NCBI RefSeq assembly: GCF_013283645.1
Contig: NZ_JABEKV010000001.1
Location: 1,580,146 to 1,644,145 of the forward strand
Direction of reading: 5' to 3'
Source of the DNA: Sinorhizobium psoraleae
Lineage (GTDB): Bacteria; Pseudomonadota; Alphaproteobacteria; Rhizobiales; Rhizobiaceae
DNA: 64,000 nucleotides
A model generated the notes under the pieces. It had not been told where the DNA came from, ran no database searches, and saw nothing but the letters and a program-made list of their open reading frames with translations. Below are positions 1-8,774 of the stretch, piece by piece. Numbering within the stretch: position 1 is the first letter of the stretch; each line of letters begins with the position of its first letter. The translations under genes and the position numbers were made by a program.

Positions 1-627
1 ATGTCTGGTGCCCTTGTGTTCGGGGCCGGTTACGCCGACGCGGACGGACGGCAAGCCGCGGATGGCGGCCATCGGCCCGTCGACGAGCTTGGCCTCCGCG
101 TCGATGTCCAGCGTCATCTCGGGGGAGGGCAGGGGCGCGAAGAGCAGAAGCGGCAGGACGCTCAGCACCGCCCAGGGAGAAGAAAATGGCGCCGGCTGCC
201 AGGGAGCGCGGCGTCCGGACGAGGGTTGGCGGGTGCTCTTTTCCTGCCGGACCGAAACCGCGACCGTCTCGGCAGCGGCGCCGTGCATGCGGCGGTACTC
301 CGGGACATAGGTTCCCTTCGGAATGGTGATCTGCCACTTTTCGTCGGCGCCGTCGGTGTCGTAGAAGGTCTTGAGCAGCTTGCGCAACTTGCCGGCATGG
401 ACGCGGACAAGCGGGTCGCCGTCTGCATCGAAGGTCTGATCGCGGCCGAAGACGTCGACGCCGATCGAATATCCCTTTAGTTGCGCGCCTTCGCCGATCA
501 TTTCCTTCTCGACGACATAGGCAAGGAAAGCGCGCAGCCTTTCGCTTCGCCGAAAGCCGCGGCTGTCGAGGATCCGGCGCAGCGCCAGCCGAATCGTCTC
601 GTCGCAGGGCCTTTCGGCTGGCGTCAT
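1..627 (-). CDS. N-terminal part of membrane-anchored winged-helix / adenylate-cyclase-like protein (partial)
   Basis: Read by translating the minus strand from an ATG at 627-625. The frame stays open for 209 codons to the window edge, so the C-terminus is missing. Residues about 10-115 show the DNA-binding-like N-terminal domain found in rhizobial adenylate-cyclase-like and TolB/TPR proteins: motifs LRAFLAYVVE, LKGYSIGVDVFGR, DPLVRVHAGKLRKLL and IPKGTYVPEY are visible. A proline-rich linker and one hydrophobic segment (WAVLSVLPLLLFAPL, about residues 150-165) follow, suggesting one membrane anchor with a periplasmic C-terminal part outside the window. The effector domain cannot be seen, so cyclase activity is not claimed. 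Confidence 0.75.
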   Translation of the reverse strand, partial: MTPAERPCDETIRLALRRILDSRGFRRSERLRAFLAYVVEKEMIGEGAQLKGYSIGVDVFGRDQTFDADGDPLVRVHAGKLRKLLKTFYDTDGADEKWQITIPKGTYVPEYRRMHGAAAETVAVSVRQEKSTRQPSSGRRAPWQPAPFSSPWAVLSVLPLLLFAPLPSPEMTLDIDAEAKLVDGPMAAIRGLPSVRVGVTGPEHKGTRH

Positions 628-745
628 CGATGTTGCTCCAAGGGATGCGGCGGAATGCCGGGACAGAGATCGCCGGGAAAAAACAACTTAAATCTGATTC
701 GGAGCTTAAGCCCAAAAATGGCGGTTGTCAGGTTCGATGGCGATA

Positions 746-770
746 AGTCGCACTTTTCTTAAATGCGACT
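746..770. promoter_or_regulatory. Inverted repeat upstream of the left host gene
   Basis: AGTCGCA at 746-752 and TGCGACT at 764-770 form a perfect 7-bp inverted repeat with an 11-nt AT-rich centre. It lies about 120 bp upstream of the minus-strand gene starting at 627 and could be an operator or a small hairpin. No other gene is seen in 628-892. Confidence 0.3.
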
Positions 771-892
771 CACTTGCGTGCTGCGGGAGCGGCAGGTCGC
801 ACGCCCGCGCCCGTCCCGAGAGCGCGGCTCACGATCTTGAACGCAATGCCTGGGCGCGCGGAATGCGCGGCTCCGCATTCACCCGCCGTTGC

Positions 893-912
893 GGTAGTCG
901 AGCTCCGGATAC
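893..912 (+). repeat. attL core (20-bp direct repeat)
   Basis: The 20 bases from 893 to 912 are identical to 42159-42178. Read on the minus strand, bases 911-879 continue the DUF899 reading frame as Y-P-E-L-D-Y followed by R-N-G-G and a stop at 881-879. This side therefore probably keeps the original 3' end of the host gene. Confidence 0.9.
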
Positions 913-1042
913 AACTACTTGAAATAGTTGACTTTATTGCACACTGGAACTTGATTTTCCTAACGATACTCCCAATATGGCTGCATGTGTTGTCACTACT
1001 GACTTTGCTATGCAGCGACTAGAATTGGGAGAACCGTTAGGA

Positions 1043-2221
1043 ATGGCCAGGAACCTGCTTACCGCCTTGGAGATCAAGACGAGCACGAAGGCTAAGTTGC
1101 GCGACGGCGAAGGATTGTGGCTGCATACAGGCAAGGCCGGCACACGCTATTGGGTGTTCATATACATCCGCCACGGCAGGCGTCGCGAAATGGGTCTCGG
1201 CTCTTACGGGACAGGCACCGGCCATGTGTCGCTCGCCGCAGCACGCGTCAAGGCAGATGAGGTCCGAACGATCCTAGGTCGCGGAGGCGACCCATTCAAG
1301 GACATGGCCGAGCGTCAGGCGAGGATCAAGCCGAAGACCTTTGGCGAGGTCGCCGACGAGTATATAGAAGCGATGACGCCGAAGTGGACAGGCGCAAAAA
1401 CGGTAGTCGGCTGGAAGCAATTTGCCCGCGAATTCGCCAAGCCGATCCGCAAGGTGCCGGTAGCCGAGGTGTCAACAGACGACGTGCTGCGGGTGCTTAA
1501 ACCGCTCTGGCACGAAAAGCCTGCGGCGGCAGAAAAGACGCTGACGCGCGTCCGGCTCGTGCTCGACGCTGCCAAGGCGCGAAAGCTGCGTGACGGCGAC
1601 AATCCTGCCCAGTGGAAGGGCCTGCTCGACAAGCTCCTAGCACCACAGGACGCATTGAATCGCGGACATCATGCCGCAATGCCATATGCCGACGTTCCGG
1701 CCTTCATGACGAAGTTGCGCGCGGTTGACGCTATGGGCGCACTGGCGCTGGAATTCACCATCTTGACGGCCGTTCGAACCAGCGAAACGAGGCTGGCCAC
1801 GTGGTCGGAATTCGATCTGGACGCGAAGGTCTGGACGATCCCGGCGAAGCGCATGGGGAAGGGGAAGCGTCAGCATCGCGTGCCGCTCTGCGACCGTGCC
1901 GTCGAGATCGTGCGGGAGATGCAGGAAAAAAGCCTCAACGACTATGTATTTCCCGGCATCAAGGCGAAGAAGCCGATATCCCACCAGACAATGGATTACG
2001 CGCTCAAGGCAGTTGTCGAGGGCTACACCGTCCACGGTATGCGCTCGACTTTCCGCGATTGGGCGGCAGAGGAAACCGACCATCAGAGCGAGATCGCCGA
2101 GGCTGCATTGGCGCACGTGGTTGGCGATGAAACCGAACGCGCCTATCGGCGTGGCGACGTGCTGGCGAAGCGAAGGGCGCTCATGGCCGATTGGGCTGCG
2201 TATTGCTTGGGCGGTGTGTGA
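1043..2221 (+). CDS. int: Tyrosine-type site-specific integrase (P4-like)
   Basis: Catalyses phage integration and excision at the att repeats. The 392-residue protein has the N-terminal DUF4102-type arm-binding domain (DGEGLWLH, YIRHGRRREMGLG), a SAM-like core-binding domain, and a catalytic domain with R245, H331-x-x-R334, H358 and nucleophile Y368 all present. An ATG at 977 is possible, but the ATG at 1043 gives the family's usual start (MARNLLT) and has GGGAG 10 nt upstream. It lies about 130 bp inside attL, the standard place. Its stop overlaps the next start by one base (tgATG). Confidence 0.95.
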   Translation: MARNLLTALEIKTSTKAKLRDGEGLWLHTGKAGTRYWVFIYIRHGRRREMGLGSYGTGTGHVSLAAARVKADEVRTILGRGGDPFKDMAERQARIKPKTFGEVADEYIEAMTPKWTGAKTVVGWKQFAREFAKPIRKVPVAEVSTDDVLRVLKPLWHEKPAAAEKTLTRVRLVLDAAKARKLRDGDNPAQWKGLLDKLLAPQDALNRGHHAAMPYADVPAFMTKLRAVDAMGALALEFTILTAVRTSETRLATWSEFDLDAKVWTIPAKRMGKGKRQHRVPLCDRAVEIVREMQEKSLNDYVFPGIKAKKPISHQTMDYALKAVVEGYTVHGMRSTFRDWAAEETDHQSEIAEAALAHVVGDETERAYRRGDVLAKRRALMADWAAYCLGGV

Positions 2222-2637
2222 TGGCGAAGATCGGCCACATTTACTGCCCGAAGACCGCGGACCTTCGCGCCAAGATGCACGACGGCCGCGATCTTGAGGC
2301 ATTGCGCGAGACACGAGCGCTGCTGCGGGAGGGTTTCGCCTCGCGCCCGTTCCTGAGGTTCGTGGCCGACCTTCTTGCGCCAAAGCCTAAGGATCGAGGG
2401 CAGCCGAAACGGCCGCCTGCGCGGTGGCTGGATATCGGGGAACGCTATGATCAGGTTTACGGCGACAAGCGCGAGCGGGAGCACGACCCCACGAAGTTGT
2501 CTCACCAAGAGGCGCTGGCCGCACTGGCCAAGGAATTCGGCGTGCACGAAAATACGATAGCGCGGGCGGTAAAAATCTACAAAGCTGCCCGAGACGAGCA
2601 CGGCGAGTTGGTAGGGGAAGCCCTCACCACAAAGTAA
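2221..2637 (+). CDS. Hypothetical phage protein with C-terminal helix-turn-helix
   Basis: 138 residues, start ATG at 2221 overlapping the integrase stop by one base, so probably translationally coupled. The C-terminal third (LAALAKEFGVHENTIARAVKIYKAAR) looks like a helix-turn-helix. The rest is charged and rich in Arg/Lys. Position behind the integrase suggests a DNA-binding accessory or regulatory role, which is inference. No named family was recognised. Confidence 0.7.
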   Translation: MAKIGHIYCPKTADLRAKMHDGRDLEALRETRALLREGFASRPFLRFVADLLAPKPKDRGQPKRPPARWLDIGERYDQVYGDKREREHDPTKLSHQEALAALAKEFGVHENTIARAVKIYKAARDEHGELVGEALTTK

Positions 2638-2716
2638 TCCGATTATCTCGTTGTGACTTTCCAGGGGTAAACGCCTAGTTAGTTGTCACCTTCAACAAAG
2701 ACACAGAGGTGATAAC

Positions 2717-2929
2717 ATGCAACACAGCAACGACAACACGCCGCGCCTTATCTCGATGAATGAGGCGTGCCGGATGACTTCACTTTCACGAACAGCAATC
2801 AACGCAAAGCGCGCGGCCGGGACTTTCCCCAAGGCAGTTTCGCTCGGTGGTCCCAAGCGCTTTGCTTTCGTCGCGAGCGAGGTCGCCGAATGGATCGATG
2901 CGCGCATCACTGGGAGGGCTGCAGCATGA
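2717..2929 (+). CDS. AlpA-family DNA-binding protein (excisionase-like)
   Basis: 70 residues with the AlpA/MerR-like winged-helix pattern: LISMNEACRMTSLSRTAIN, an FPKAVSLGGPKRFAF wing and a VAEWIDARI end. AlpA-type proteins act as phage or island regulators and can drive excision by activating or aiding the integrase. The start has AGAGGTG 8 nt upstream. The stop overlaps the next start as ATGA. One of several excisionase candidates in this prophage. Confidence 0.8.
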   Translation: MQHSNDNTPRLISMNEACRMTSLSRTAINAKRAAGTFPKAVSLGGPKRFAFVASEVAEWIDARITGRAAA

Positions 2930-3123
2930 CCGAGAAAATCGTGGAGCTCTGGAATGAGCTTGGCGTGCTAATCAAGGGTGCTCGCCTATTGTCCGAAGAA
3001 GTGGCGGCTAGAAGTGCCGTGTGCTCACCGCAAGAAGACTTGGCAGACACAGTTGAAGACGCAGCAGTAGTTATGGATAGGCTGCGCCCGCTCCTGATGG
3101 GAGCCCTTGCATGCGCGAAATAA
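2926..3123 (+). CDS. Small hypothetical phage protein
   Basis: 65 residues. ATG at 2926 overlaps the AlpA-like gene's stop (ATGA), indicating coupled translation. A longer reading from 2767 would run entirely over the AlpA gene and is not needed. Mostly helical and acidic, no recognised domain. 3124-3238 downstream is non-coding and ends in a strong ribosome binding site for the next gene. Confidence 0.6.
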   Translation: MTEKIVELWNELGVLIKGARLLSEEVAARSAVCSPQEDLADTVEDAAVVMDRLRPLLMGALACAK

Positions 3124-3238
3124 CGAACGCCGGAACTCCGGCCATCCCTTGACGCTCCGCGACGTTCGCCGGTTATTTACTACCAATCACACATTTCCGC
3201 CAACCAACTGACCGGCCGCGCGCCGGAGAGGAGGATCC

Positions 3239-3649
3239 TTGCGCCCTGAAATCACCACTAGCGATGCTGTCACTTTCTGCGTAACGGCACCCACTCGCCA
3301 GGTCGAGCGAGTTGCCGAGGCTGCCCAGCAGCGTCTCAAGCAATCGGCCGAATGGAGAGCATGGAGAGTGTTCGCCGTCGACATCAAGGAAGAATCCGAC
3401 GAGCTCGTCCGGATCAACGTTTTCGCCGACCCGGCCGATGGACGCCCAAGCCAGACGATCCAAGTGTTCTCGTTCTTGGTGAGCGCGGACGGGAAGCGCC
3501 GTTCGCCGCGATTTGAAGCATTCCTCGTCGCCTGCGGCATCCGCGAACGCTGCGACGACACGCGCGAGATCGAAGGTCGGTACTTCGCCACGCGAAACGG
3601 TGGTCGCGGCGCCGACGACTTTGGGTCGCTCGCGCTGGCGATTGGGTGA
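3239..3649 (+). CDS. Conserved hypothetical phage early protein, TTG start
   Basis: 136 residues. The start is TTG at 3239, chosen because a strong Shine-Dalgarno sequence (GAGAGGAGG) lies about 5 nt before it and no ATG follows in a sensible place. Predicted mixed alpha/beta protein with no motif that allows a function. It precedes the SpoVG-like gene and the primase, so a role in early gene expression or replication is possible. Confidence 0.65.
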   Translation: MRPEITTSDAVTFCVTAPTRQVERVAEAAQQRLKQSAEWRAWRVFAVDIKEESDELVRINVFADPADGRPSQTIQVFSFLVSADGKRRSPRFEAFLVACGIRERCDDTREIEGRYFATRNGGRGADDFGSLALAIG

Positions 3650-3652
3650 ACC

Positions 3653-3928
3653 GTGAGGATCCTCGACATCAAACCTGCTGCCAATCCGGGTGGCGGGCAG
3701 GTGAGGCTCATCGCGAATTTCGATCTCGAACTGAACGATAGTGTTCGGATGTATGACCTCAAACTAATGGAGACCTTCGACGGCAGGCGTTTGGTCTACG
3801 CCCCGAACGGTAACGGCGGAAGGCGCCTTGCGACATTCTCACCTGCACTGGCCACAGTGATCACGCAAGCAGCAATAGCGAAACTCAGGGGGCACGTTAC
3901 GGCCGATGGCACCACTTCCCAAAATTAA
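3653..3928 (+). CDS. SpoVG-like small protein
   Basis: 91 residues from GTG at 3653. The pattern I-x-D-I-K-P, RLIANFDLELNDSVRMYDLKL, a DGRRLVYAPNG loop and ATFSPALATVITQAAI resembles the SpoVG fold (small nucleic-acid-binding proteins; phage versions often lie beside replication genes). Similarity is by eye only. The end overlaps the start of the primase gene by 23 bp, so the two are probably co-translated. Confidence 0.5.
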   Translation: MRILDIKPAANPGGGQVRLIANFDLELNDSVRMYDLKLMETFDGRRLVYAPNGNGGRRLATFSPALATVITQAAIAKLRGHVTADGTTSQN

Positions 3929-6263
3929 AACTCCACCCGTCGCCGCATTCGATGAAGCGGCCATCCGCGCGCACTGCGCGATGCTGCATTCACTTGCTGA
4001 CGGAATCAACGGCGTCCTAGTCTCCTCCGTGTTCTTCGCGAATACAACGGGTGGCGCTGACGTCGACGGAGCAGTGTCCCATCATGCGATCGGCGATGTA
4101 GATGGCACCGTCGAGGCGATAATGGCGCATGCGTCGACGGCCGGCGCCAATTGCTACATTGGCCTCCAAGTAATGCGACGCGGTCTCGGGCGAGGCAAGC
4201 GTGGCACCGAAGCCGATATCGTAGCTGTGCTTGGCCTCGTTGCCGACATGGATAGCGATAAGCGTATGTCGGGTTCTCTGCCCTTGGACGCCAATCTGGT
4301 CTTGGAAACATCGCCAGGCAATCAACAGCCCTTCATTCTATTCGACCGTCCAATTCCGCCAGCCGAAGCAAAGCCACTTGCCGCTGCATTGAAGCGCGCA
4401 ACCGGAAGCGACCACGGCACGGCGGACATCGCTCACGTCTGGCGAATACCCGGCTGCCTCAACTGGCCAAACAAAAAGAAACTTGAGCGCGGCCGTTCCA
4501 TCGAACCGGTAACGGTCATCGTGCAGGATCATTGGGACGGCACGCTGACGTCCGTCGAGGAACTTCGCGGGGCATTGGAGCCTTGGTCTGGGCCTGCGGC
4601 GGCGGCAGCGAGCGTCACGCTTGGTGAACTTCCGTCGGTCAATGGGATTGCTGTCACCGAAAATGCCAGCGTGCTTCTCGCCGCCTGTGATGTTGGTGAC
4701 CGCTCGGAGCACGCCGCCCGCGTCGTAGAGCAACTTGCCTTCGACGGTTATACCGCTGAGCAGGCGGCCTCTCTCTTCTTATCTTCGGAGGGCGACTGGT
4801 TTCACCGCTACACAACGGAACAGCGGGCACAGAAGGATTTCGCGCGGCTGTGGGGTAAATTCGGCGTGCCGTTGATTGAGGAGCGCGAGGCTCAAGCGGA
4901 GAGGGGCAAGCAGTTCGCGGCAGCGATGCTATCTAAAAGGTCGGTTCCCGCGCCCGCAAACGACAACATCAAGCCGAATCTTTCCGACACGCCCAATATG
5001 CACCCGAGCCCCTTCACGCCTGAAGCAGCTGGCGGGCTGCTGGCCGAGATTGCCACGTGGGTCAACAGTACGGCAATCGTGCCGGTGCCGGAGCTATCAC
5101 TGGCCGCTGCCATTGCACTCCTCGGCGGGTGCTTCGGTAAGAAGGCGATCGGCCCAACGAATGCCGGTGTGAATATCTATTTTTGTACCCTTCTGGCGAC
5201 GGCCGGCGGCAAGGGTCACCCACCGAAGGCAATCCGCGCGCTGGGCGATCTCTGCGGGGCGCAAGGGGCGGTCAGCAACGGCGACCCGACCAGTTATGCC
5301 GCCATTGAACGGATGCTGCGGAAGAGCATCTCGACCGTGGCTGTTCTCGATGAGTTCGGGATCCTGCTCCAGGACATCAACGGCCGGAATCAAAACTCCG
5401 CGTCGGCGTCCATCCGTAAGATGCTGCTGGCCATTTTTGATCAATCAAACTCCGTGTTCGACGGTCGCATATACGCCAGCAGCGAAACCAAAAAAGACGA
5501 CGGGCCGTTGATTGGGCCTGCACTTACAGTGCTGGCTATGACGACGCCGTCGACGTTGTACGCGGGCCTGAGCGCCGCATCGGTGTCCGACGGCTTCATC
5601 AATAGGTTCGTATTTGTCACCGGGTCACGCGATGAGGACGGGGTACGCGTTCCCAGCCTAGATGTTGACTTGAAGCCACCCGCAAGCCTCGTGGCCGCCC
5701 TGCATCGCGCCATTACACAGTTCCCGAAGCCGCCGGCCGGTGCGACTAAGGCCAAGATACCTTTCGAGGGCGGAGAGCATGGAGAGGCCTACAAGCGTTG
5801 GGGCGAGATATTTCTGTGGCAGCACCGGCGCGGGTGGGATGAAGTGTACAACGACATCAATGGCCGCGCCGCCGAGAACACCGTTCGCCTTGCCGCGATC
5901 AGGGCTATCGGTAGAGATGCCGGCAAACCATCGATCTCGCTCGATGACGTCGAATGGGCATGGGCGGTCGTCTACCGCTCAATCGAACTGATAGCCAGTG
6001 GCGTGTCCCGCCACATGTCATCCAGCCCCGCTGAGGCGCTTCGCAAATGCATAGTCGAGATCCTGCGCGAGGCTCCCGACCACACGATAGCTTACTCGGC
6101 TTTGCTGCGAAGGAAGGGCGTCCGTGGAAGTGATCTGCGCGAAGTCGACGGTGCGCTCCAGTACCTAATTGAGAGCGACGAAATCCGCATTCTGGGAAAG
6201 CCTAAGCCGGGTGCAGGAAGCAAATTCCAATTGCTGGATTTGGCAACAGAAACGGCAACGTAG
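3906..6263 (+). CDS. Phage primase-helicase (RepB-like primase plus DUF3987-type ATPase)
   Basis: 785 residues, the main replication protein. N-terminal half: archaeo-eukaryotic-primase-like region with VADMDSDK (about 112-119) as likely catalytic acidic motif and HVWRIPGCLNWPNKKK (about 177-192). C-terminal half: DUF3987-type helicase with a Walker-A-like loop ATAGGKGHPPK (about 430-440) and Walker B VAVLDEFG (478-485). The P-loop reads GGKGH rather than GKS/T, which is unusual. A winged-helix-like tail ends the protein. The last codons overlap an array of GGCAACG motifs that may be the replication origin. Confidence 0.85.
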   Translation: MAPLPKIKTPPVAAFDEAAIRAHCAMLHSLADGINGVLVSSVFFANTTGGADVDGAVSHHAIGDVDGTVEAIMAHASTAGANCYIGLQVMRRGLGRGKRGTEADIVAVLGLVADMDSDKRMSGSLPLDANLVLETSPGNQQPFILFDRPIPPAEAKPLAAALKRATGSDHGTADIAHVWRIPGCLNWPNKKKLERGRSIEPVTVIVQDHWDGTLTSVEELRGALEPWSGPAAAAASVTLGELPSVNGIAVTENASVLLAACDVGDRSEHAARVVEQLAFDGYTAEQAASLFLSSEGDWFHRYTTEQRAQKDFARLWGKFGVPLIEEREAQAERGKQFAAAMLSKRSVPAPANDNIKPNLSDTPNMHPSPFTPEAAGGLLAEIATWVNSTAIVPVPELSLAAAIALLGGCFGKKAIGPTNAGVNIYFCTLLATAGGKGHPPKAIRALGDLCGAQGAVSNGDPTSYAAIERMLRKSISTVAVLDEFGILLQDINGRNQNSASASIRKMLLAIFDQSNSVFDGRIYASSETKKDDGPLIGPALTVLAMTTPSTLYAGLSAASVSDGFINRFVFVTGSRDEDGVRVPSLDVDLKPPASLVAALHRAITQFPKPPAGATKAKIPFEGGEHGEAYKRWGEIFLWQHRRGWDEVYNDINGRAAENTVRLAAIRAIGRDAGKPSISLDDVEWAWAVVYRSIELIASGVSRHMSSSPAEALRKCIVEILREAPDHTIAYSALLRRKGVRGSDLREVDGALQYLIESDEIRILGKPKPGAGSKFQLLDLATETAT

Positions 6264-6470
6264 CAACGGCGTCCCACCCCAATATCACAATCGTGGCAAC
6301 GGTTGCAGTCCGTTGCCACGCTACAGCAACGAGAAAACATATATATATCAATGATATATATAAAAAATATCTCTCCATTGCCATATTGCCAAGATGGTTT
6401 TCACTCCGATTTTTGGTCCCTTTATCTGGGTGCCAAAAGCATGTTGGCAACGTGGCAACGTGGCAATGGC
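6241..6470. other. Iteron-rich intergenic region with AT palindrome, possible replication origin
   Basis: The motif GGCAAC(G), or its complement, recurs at 6242-6247, 6254-6260, 6297-6302, 6310-6318, 6446-6452 and 6454-6460, with near copies at 6262-6268, 6325-6331 and 6461-6467. GTGGCAACGG (6293-6302) and CCGTTGCCAC (6310-6319) form a perfect 10-bp inverted repeat. An 11-bp AT inverted repeat (6340-6350 and 6352-6362, one-base centre) could be a DNA-unwinding element. The region directly follows the primase gene. It has the layout of an iteron origin, but function is inferred. Confidence 0.55.
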
Positions 6471-6497
6471 CAACTCATCCAACCCAAGGAGGACAGC

Positions 6498-6803
6498 ATG
6501 ACCGCATCAGCATTCGCAGAAAAACACAACCTCTGCGCCGTCCCAGCGGACGTCGCTCGAATCAAACGTCAACTTCGGGATTTCTACAGTGCCGTCGAGA
6601 AGATTGACCGACCTGGCCATCATTACATCCAACTGCACAATGGTGACGCTGTTCGCGCTGCTCTTGCACGCCAGGGCGATCTGTGGGGAGGCTTCGGCGC
6701 TGGAATCGCCTTGGCGGAGATGCCCGCAAATTGGCCGACCAAATATCGGGCCAGTGTCAGCTATCATCTGGCGCCATTGCTGGAGGAGGTTGTCAACTCG
6801 TGA
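6498..6803 (+). CDS. Hypothetical phage early protein
   Basis: 101 residues. ATG at 6498 is preceded by a perfect AAGGAGG at 6486-6492. A longer frame from 6303 would read through the iteron/AT-palindrome region and is rejected. No domain recognised. First gene of a tightly packed early operon whose next gene overlaps it by 4 bases (GTGA). Confidence 0.7.
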   Translation: MTASAFAEKHNLCAVPADVARIKRQLRDFYSAVEKIDRPGHHYIQLHNGDAVRAALARQGDLWGGFGAGIALAEMPANWPTKYRASVSYHLAPLLEEVVNS

Positions 6804-7210
6804 CCGTCTTTGAGCGCCACCTGAAAAACATTCCCCACCTCGTCGAACAAGAGCGGGACGTCGATCGATATCTCCGAGCATTATCCTCGATGGTCGATGC
6901 GCTCGACGCCGAGGCCGACGGTGCATGCGACGTCGACACCGCACTAGAAGCCGCCAGGGAGGCCATCCGATTCATCGCGGACGATGCTTTTCGTCGCGGC
7001 TTCGAGGCCTGCCACGAAAATGTCGTTACTCCACTAAGGGAGAGCACAATCCCCCGCGTAGCAGCCATAAGCGAAATGCGCCGGCACGGTGAGCGGGTTC
7101 GCCAGACAATCGTCGCGAAGTTCGAAGAAGCGCCAGGCGTGCCCAACCAGCTCACCGTCGACATCGATGAGGTGGAGTTGCCGAAGCCCACTTTGAGGAT
7201 CCAGCAATGA
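6800..7210 (+). CDS. Hypothetical phage early protein
   Basis: 136 residues from GTG at 6800, overlapping the previous stop as GTGA, with GGAGGAGG 10 nt upstream. Acidic, largely helical N-terminal half (VDALDAEADGACDVDTALEAA). No family recognised. The next gene overlaps it as ATGA. Confidence 0.65.
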   Translation: MTVFERHLKNIPHLVEQERDVDRYLRALSSMVDALDAEADGACDVDTALEAAREAIRFIADDAFRRGFEACHENVVTPLRESTIPRVAAISEMRRHGERVRQTIVAKFEEAPGVPNQLTVDIDEVELPKPTLRIQQ

Positions 7211-7437
7211 ACTGGTCGCCCAAAGAACTCCGGCTCACGAAGGCGCAGGCCGACTTCCTCAGGACCGGCGAGAGTAGCGCGCACCGGCGAGTCAACGAGC
7301 GAACCCAGCTTATATTGGAAGCCAGAAAAATGTTCGGGCCGTGGAAGCAAAACGACGACCTGACATACAGCCTGCCGCTTTCGGCAAAAGGGCAAGCGGT
7401 CTTGTCACGCTACCAAAATCGGAAAACGAGGGGATAA
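7207..7437 (+). CDS. Small hypothetical phage protein
   Basis: 76 residues, basic. ATG at 7207 overlaps the previous stop (ATGA) and the stop lies 2 nt before the next start, so it is an internal cistron of the early operon. No domain recognised. Confidence 0.6.
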   Translation: MNWSPKELRLTKAQADFLRTGESSAHRRVNERTQLILEARKMFGPWKQNDDLTYSLPLSAKGQAVLSRYQNRKTRG

Positions 7438-7439
7438 TC

Positions 7440-8615
7440 ATGGAACGCACCACCGCCGAACATCGTGCAGCTGTTGACGCCTGGCGCGCCACAGCGCCCA
7501 AGGATGACAGCGACATTTTCGAAAAGCCGCGAAAGTCGACAAAGCCCAGGCACCGTGACCTGTCAGAATTGTCGGCGCTGCTGGCCATACGCAATAGACC
7601 AGTGGGCGCGATCGAGGATGGACCTAAGCAGCCCTTGCCCATCGTGCAGACGAACTGGCGATTGACGCCGGCCAACGACAACAAGAAGCCGGAAGACTTC
7701 GGAACCGAGCGCGCCGTTGAGTACATTCCGTCGCCCGAGGCGATCAAAGAATCGCTGACCGATGTGGTGATGAAATATCGCCAAGAGCCGATGATGCTGC
7801 CGGGGATGATCTGGGATGAAGATCATGCGGACGCGATGTCGAAGCGCGAGATCCACGCCATTCCGGTTGACGGTGATTTCGAATGCGGCACGCACATCGA
7901 CGAAGATGGTAAGCCGCATAAGGTAATTGTCCGGATTGGCAAACTCCGATTCAGCGACGGCACACAAACCGAGCCCGGCCACAAGCTTGTTGAGGGCAAA
8001 GTCGTGAACTCGCCGATCAAAATGCCAGTGGGCGCCATGTTGGGAACGCGCGAGAAGTCGACAAGGGACAAGGGATCAGCTCCCGATCCCTTGGAGGAGG
8101 CGCTGACGTTTGATTACTTTGCAGGACGCAATGACCCGCCTGGGCTGTTCAAGAATGTCCAGACGGCGCGCCCTGTGAAGAAAACCGATCGCCGACCCAA
8201 GGAGCCGCCGACTACCAAGGCCCAAGATCGGCAAACGCTGGCCGATGCTATGGCCAAAACAAATGTGCCAATCACGAAATGCCACGATGGCTTCCCGGCC
8301 GGCCCGCGCAACCTAGCACAGCTATTCCCAGGCCTCGTCAAGGTCGCGACGGGCGACAGCGGATTTCACACCTGGCAGGACGTTGTGTCTGAACGAATTG
8401 ACCGCGACCTGTGGTCTGAAACGCTCCAGGCGATGAAGGATGAAGACATCTCGATTTTGACCCAGGCCACGGAGGCGAAGAGCCTGAAGCAGATCGGCGA
8501 GGCGCGCGGCTACACGGGCAAATACGCGATTGCGGCGGGTCGGCGACTGCTTGTGGCGGCCAACGACAATTTCGAGCGCGCCATGGAGATCGCAAAAGAA
8601 GCGCGCCAAGTCTGA
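7440..8615 (+). CDS. Conserved hypothetical phage protein with helix-turn-helix-like C-terminus
   Basis: 391 residues. ATG at 7440 follows the previous stop by 2 nt. The N-terminal part is charged and proline-rich (likely disordered). The C-terminus (ITKCHDGFPAGPRNLAQLF, then LKQIGEARGYTGKYAIAAGRRLLVAA) has a sigma-like/HTH flavour. The repeated PANDN and AANDN tags are also seen in the portal and primase linkers of this phage. Last gene before the packaging region, so possibly a late regulator; this is inference. Confidence 0.6.
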   Translation: MERTTAEHRAAVDAWRATAPKDDSDIFEKPRKSTKPRHRDLSELSALLAIRNRPVGAIEDGPKQPLPIVQTNWRLTPANDNKKPEDFGTERAVEYIPSPEAIKESLTDVVMKYRQEPMMLPGMIWDEDHADAMSKREIHAIPVDGDFECGTHIDEDGKPHKVIVRIGKLRFSDGTQTEPGHKLVEGKVVNSPIKMPVGAMLGTREKSTRDKGSAPDPLEEALTFDYFAGRNDPPGLFKNVQTARPVKKTDRRPKEPPTTKAQDRQTLADAMAKTNVPITKCHDGFPAGPRNLAQLFPGLVKVATGDSGFHTWQDVVSERIDRDLWSETLQAMKDEDISILTQATEAKSLKQIGEARGYTGKYAIAAGRRLLVAANDNFERAMEIAKEARQV

Positions 8616-8774
8616 CCTTTCGGCAGGCTCATACCCCTATAACTATGAAGGGATGAAATCCCGCGCCCGCCATTGTGCAATCCACAGGCTACCAGGCGCA
8701 TTTGGACGACTGCGGCATTCGTCTATTGCCTGCACTTAGGTTGATTCGCGGAGGATCGCCGACGTTGGCCCATC

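Noticed and set aside
8616..8700. tRNA-Met-like segment (CTCATA context)
   Set aside because: No cloverleaf can be formed: no acceptor stem or T-loop; only chance similarity.
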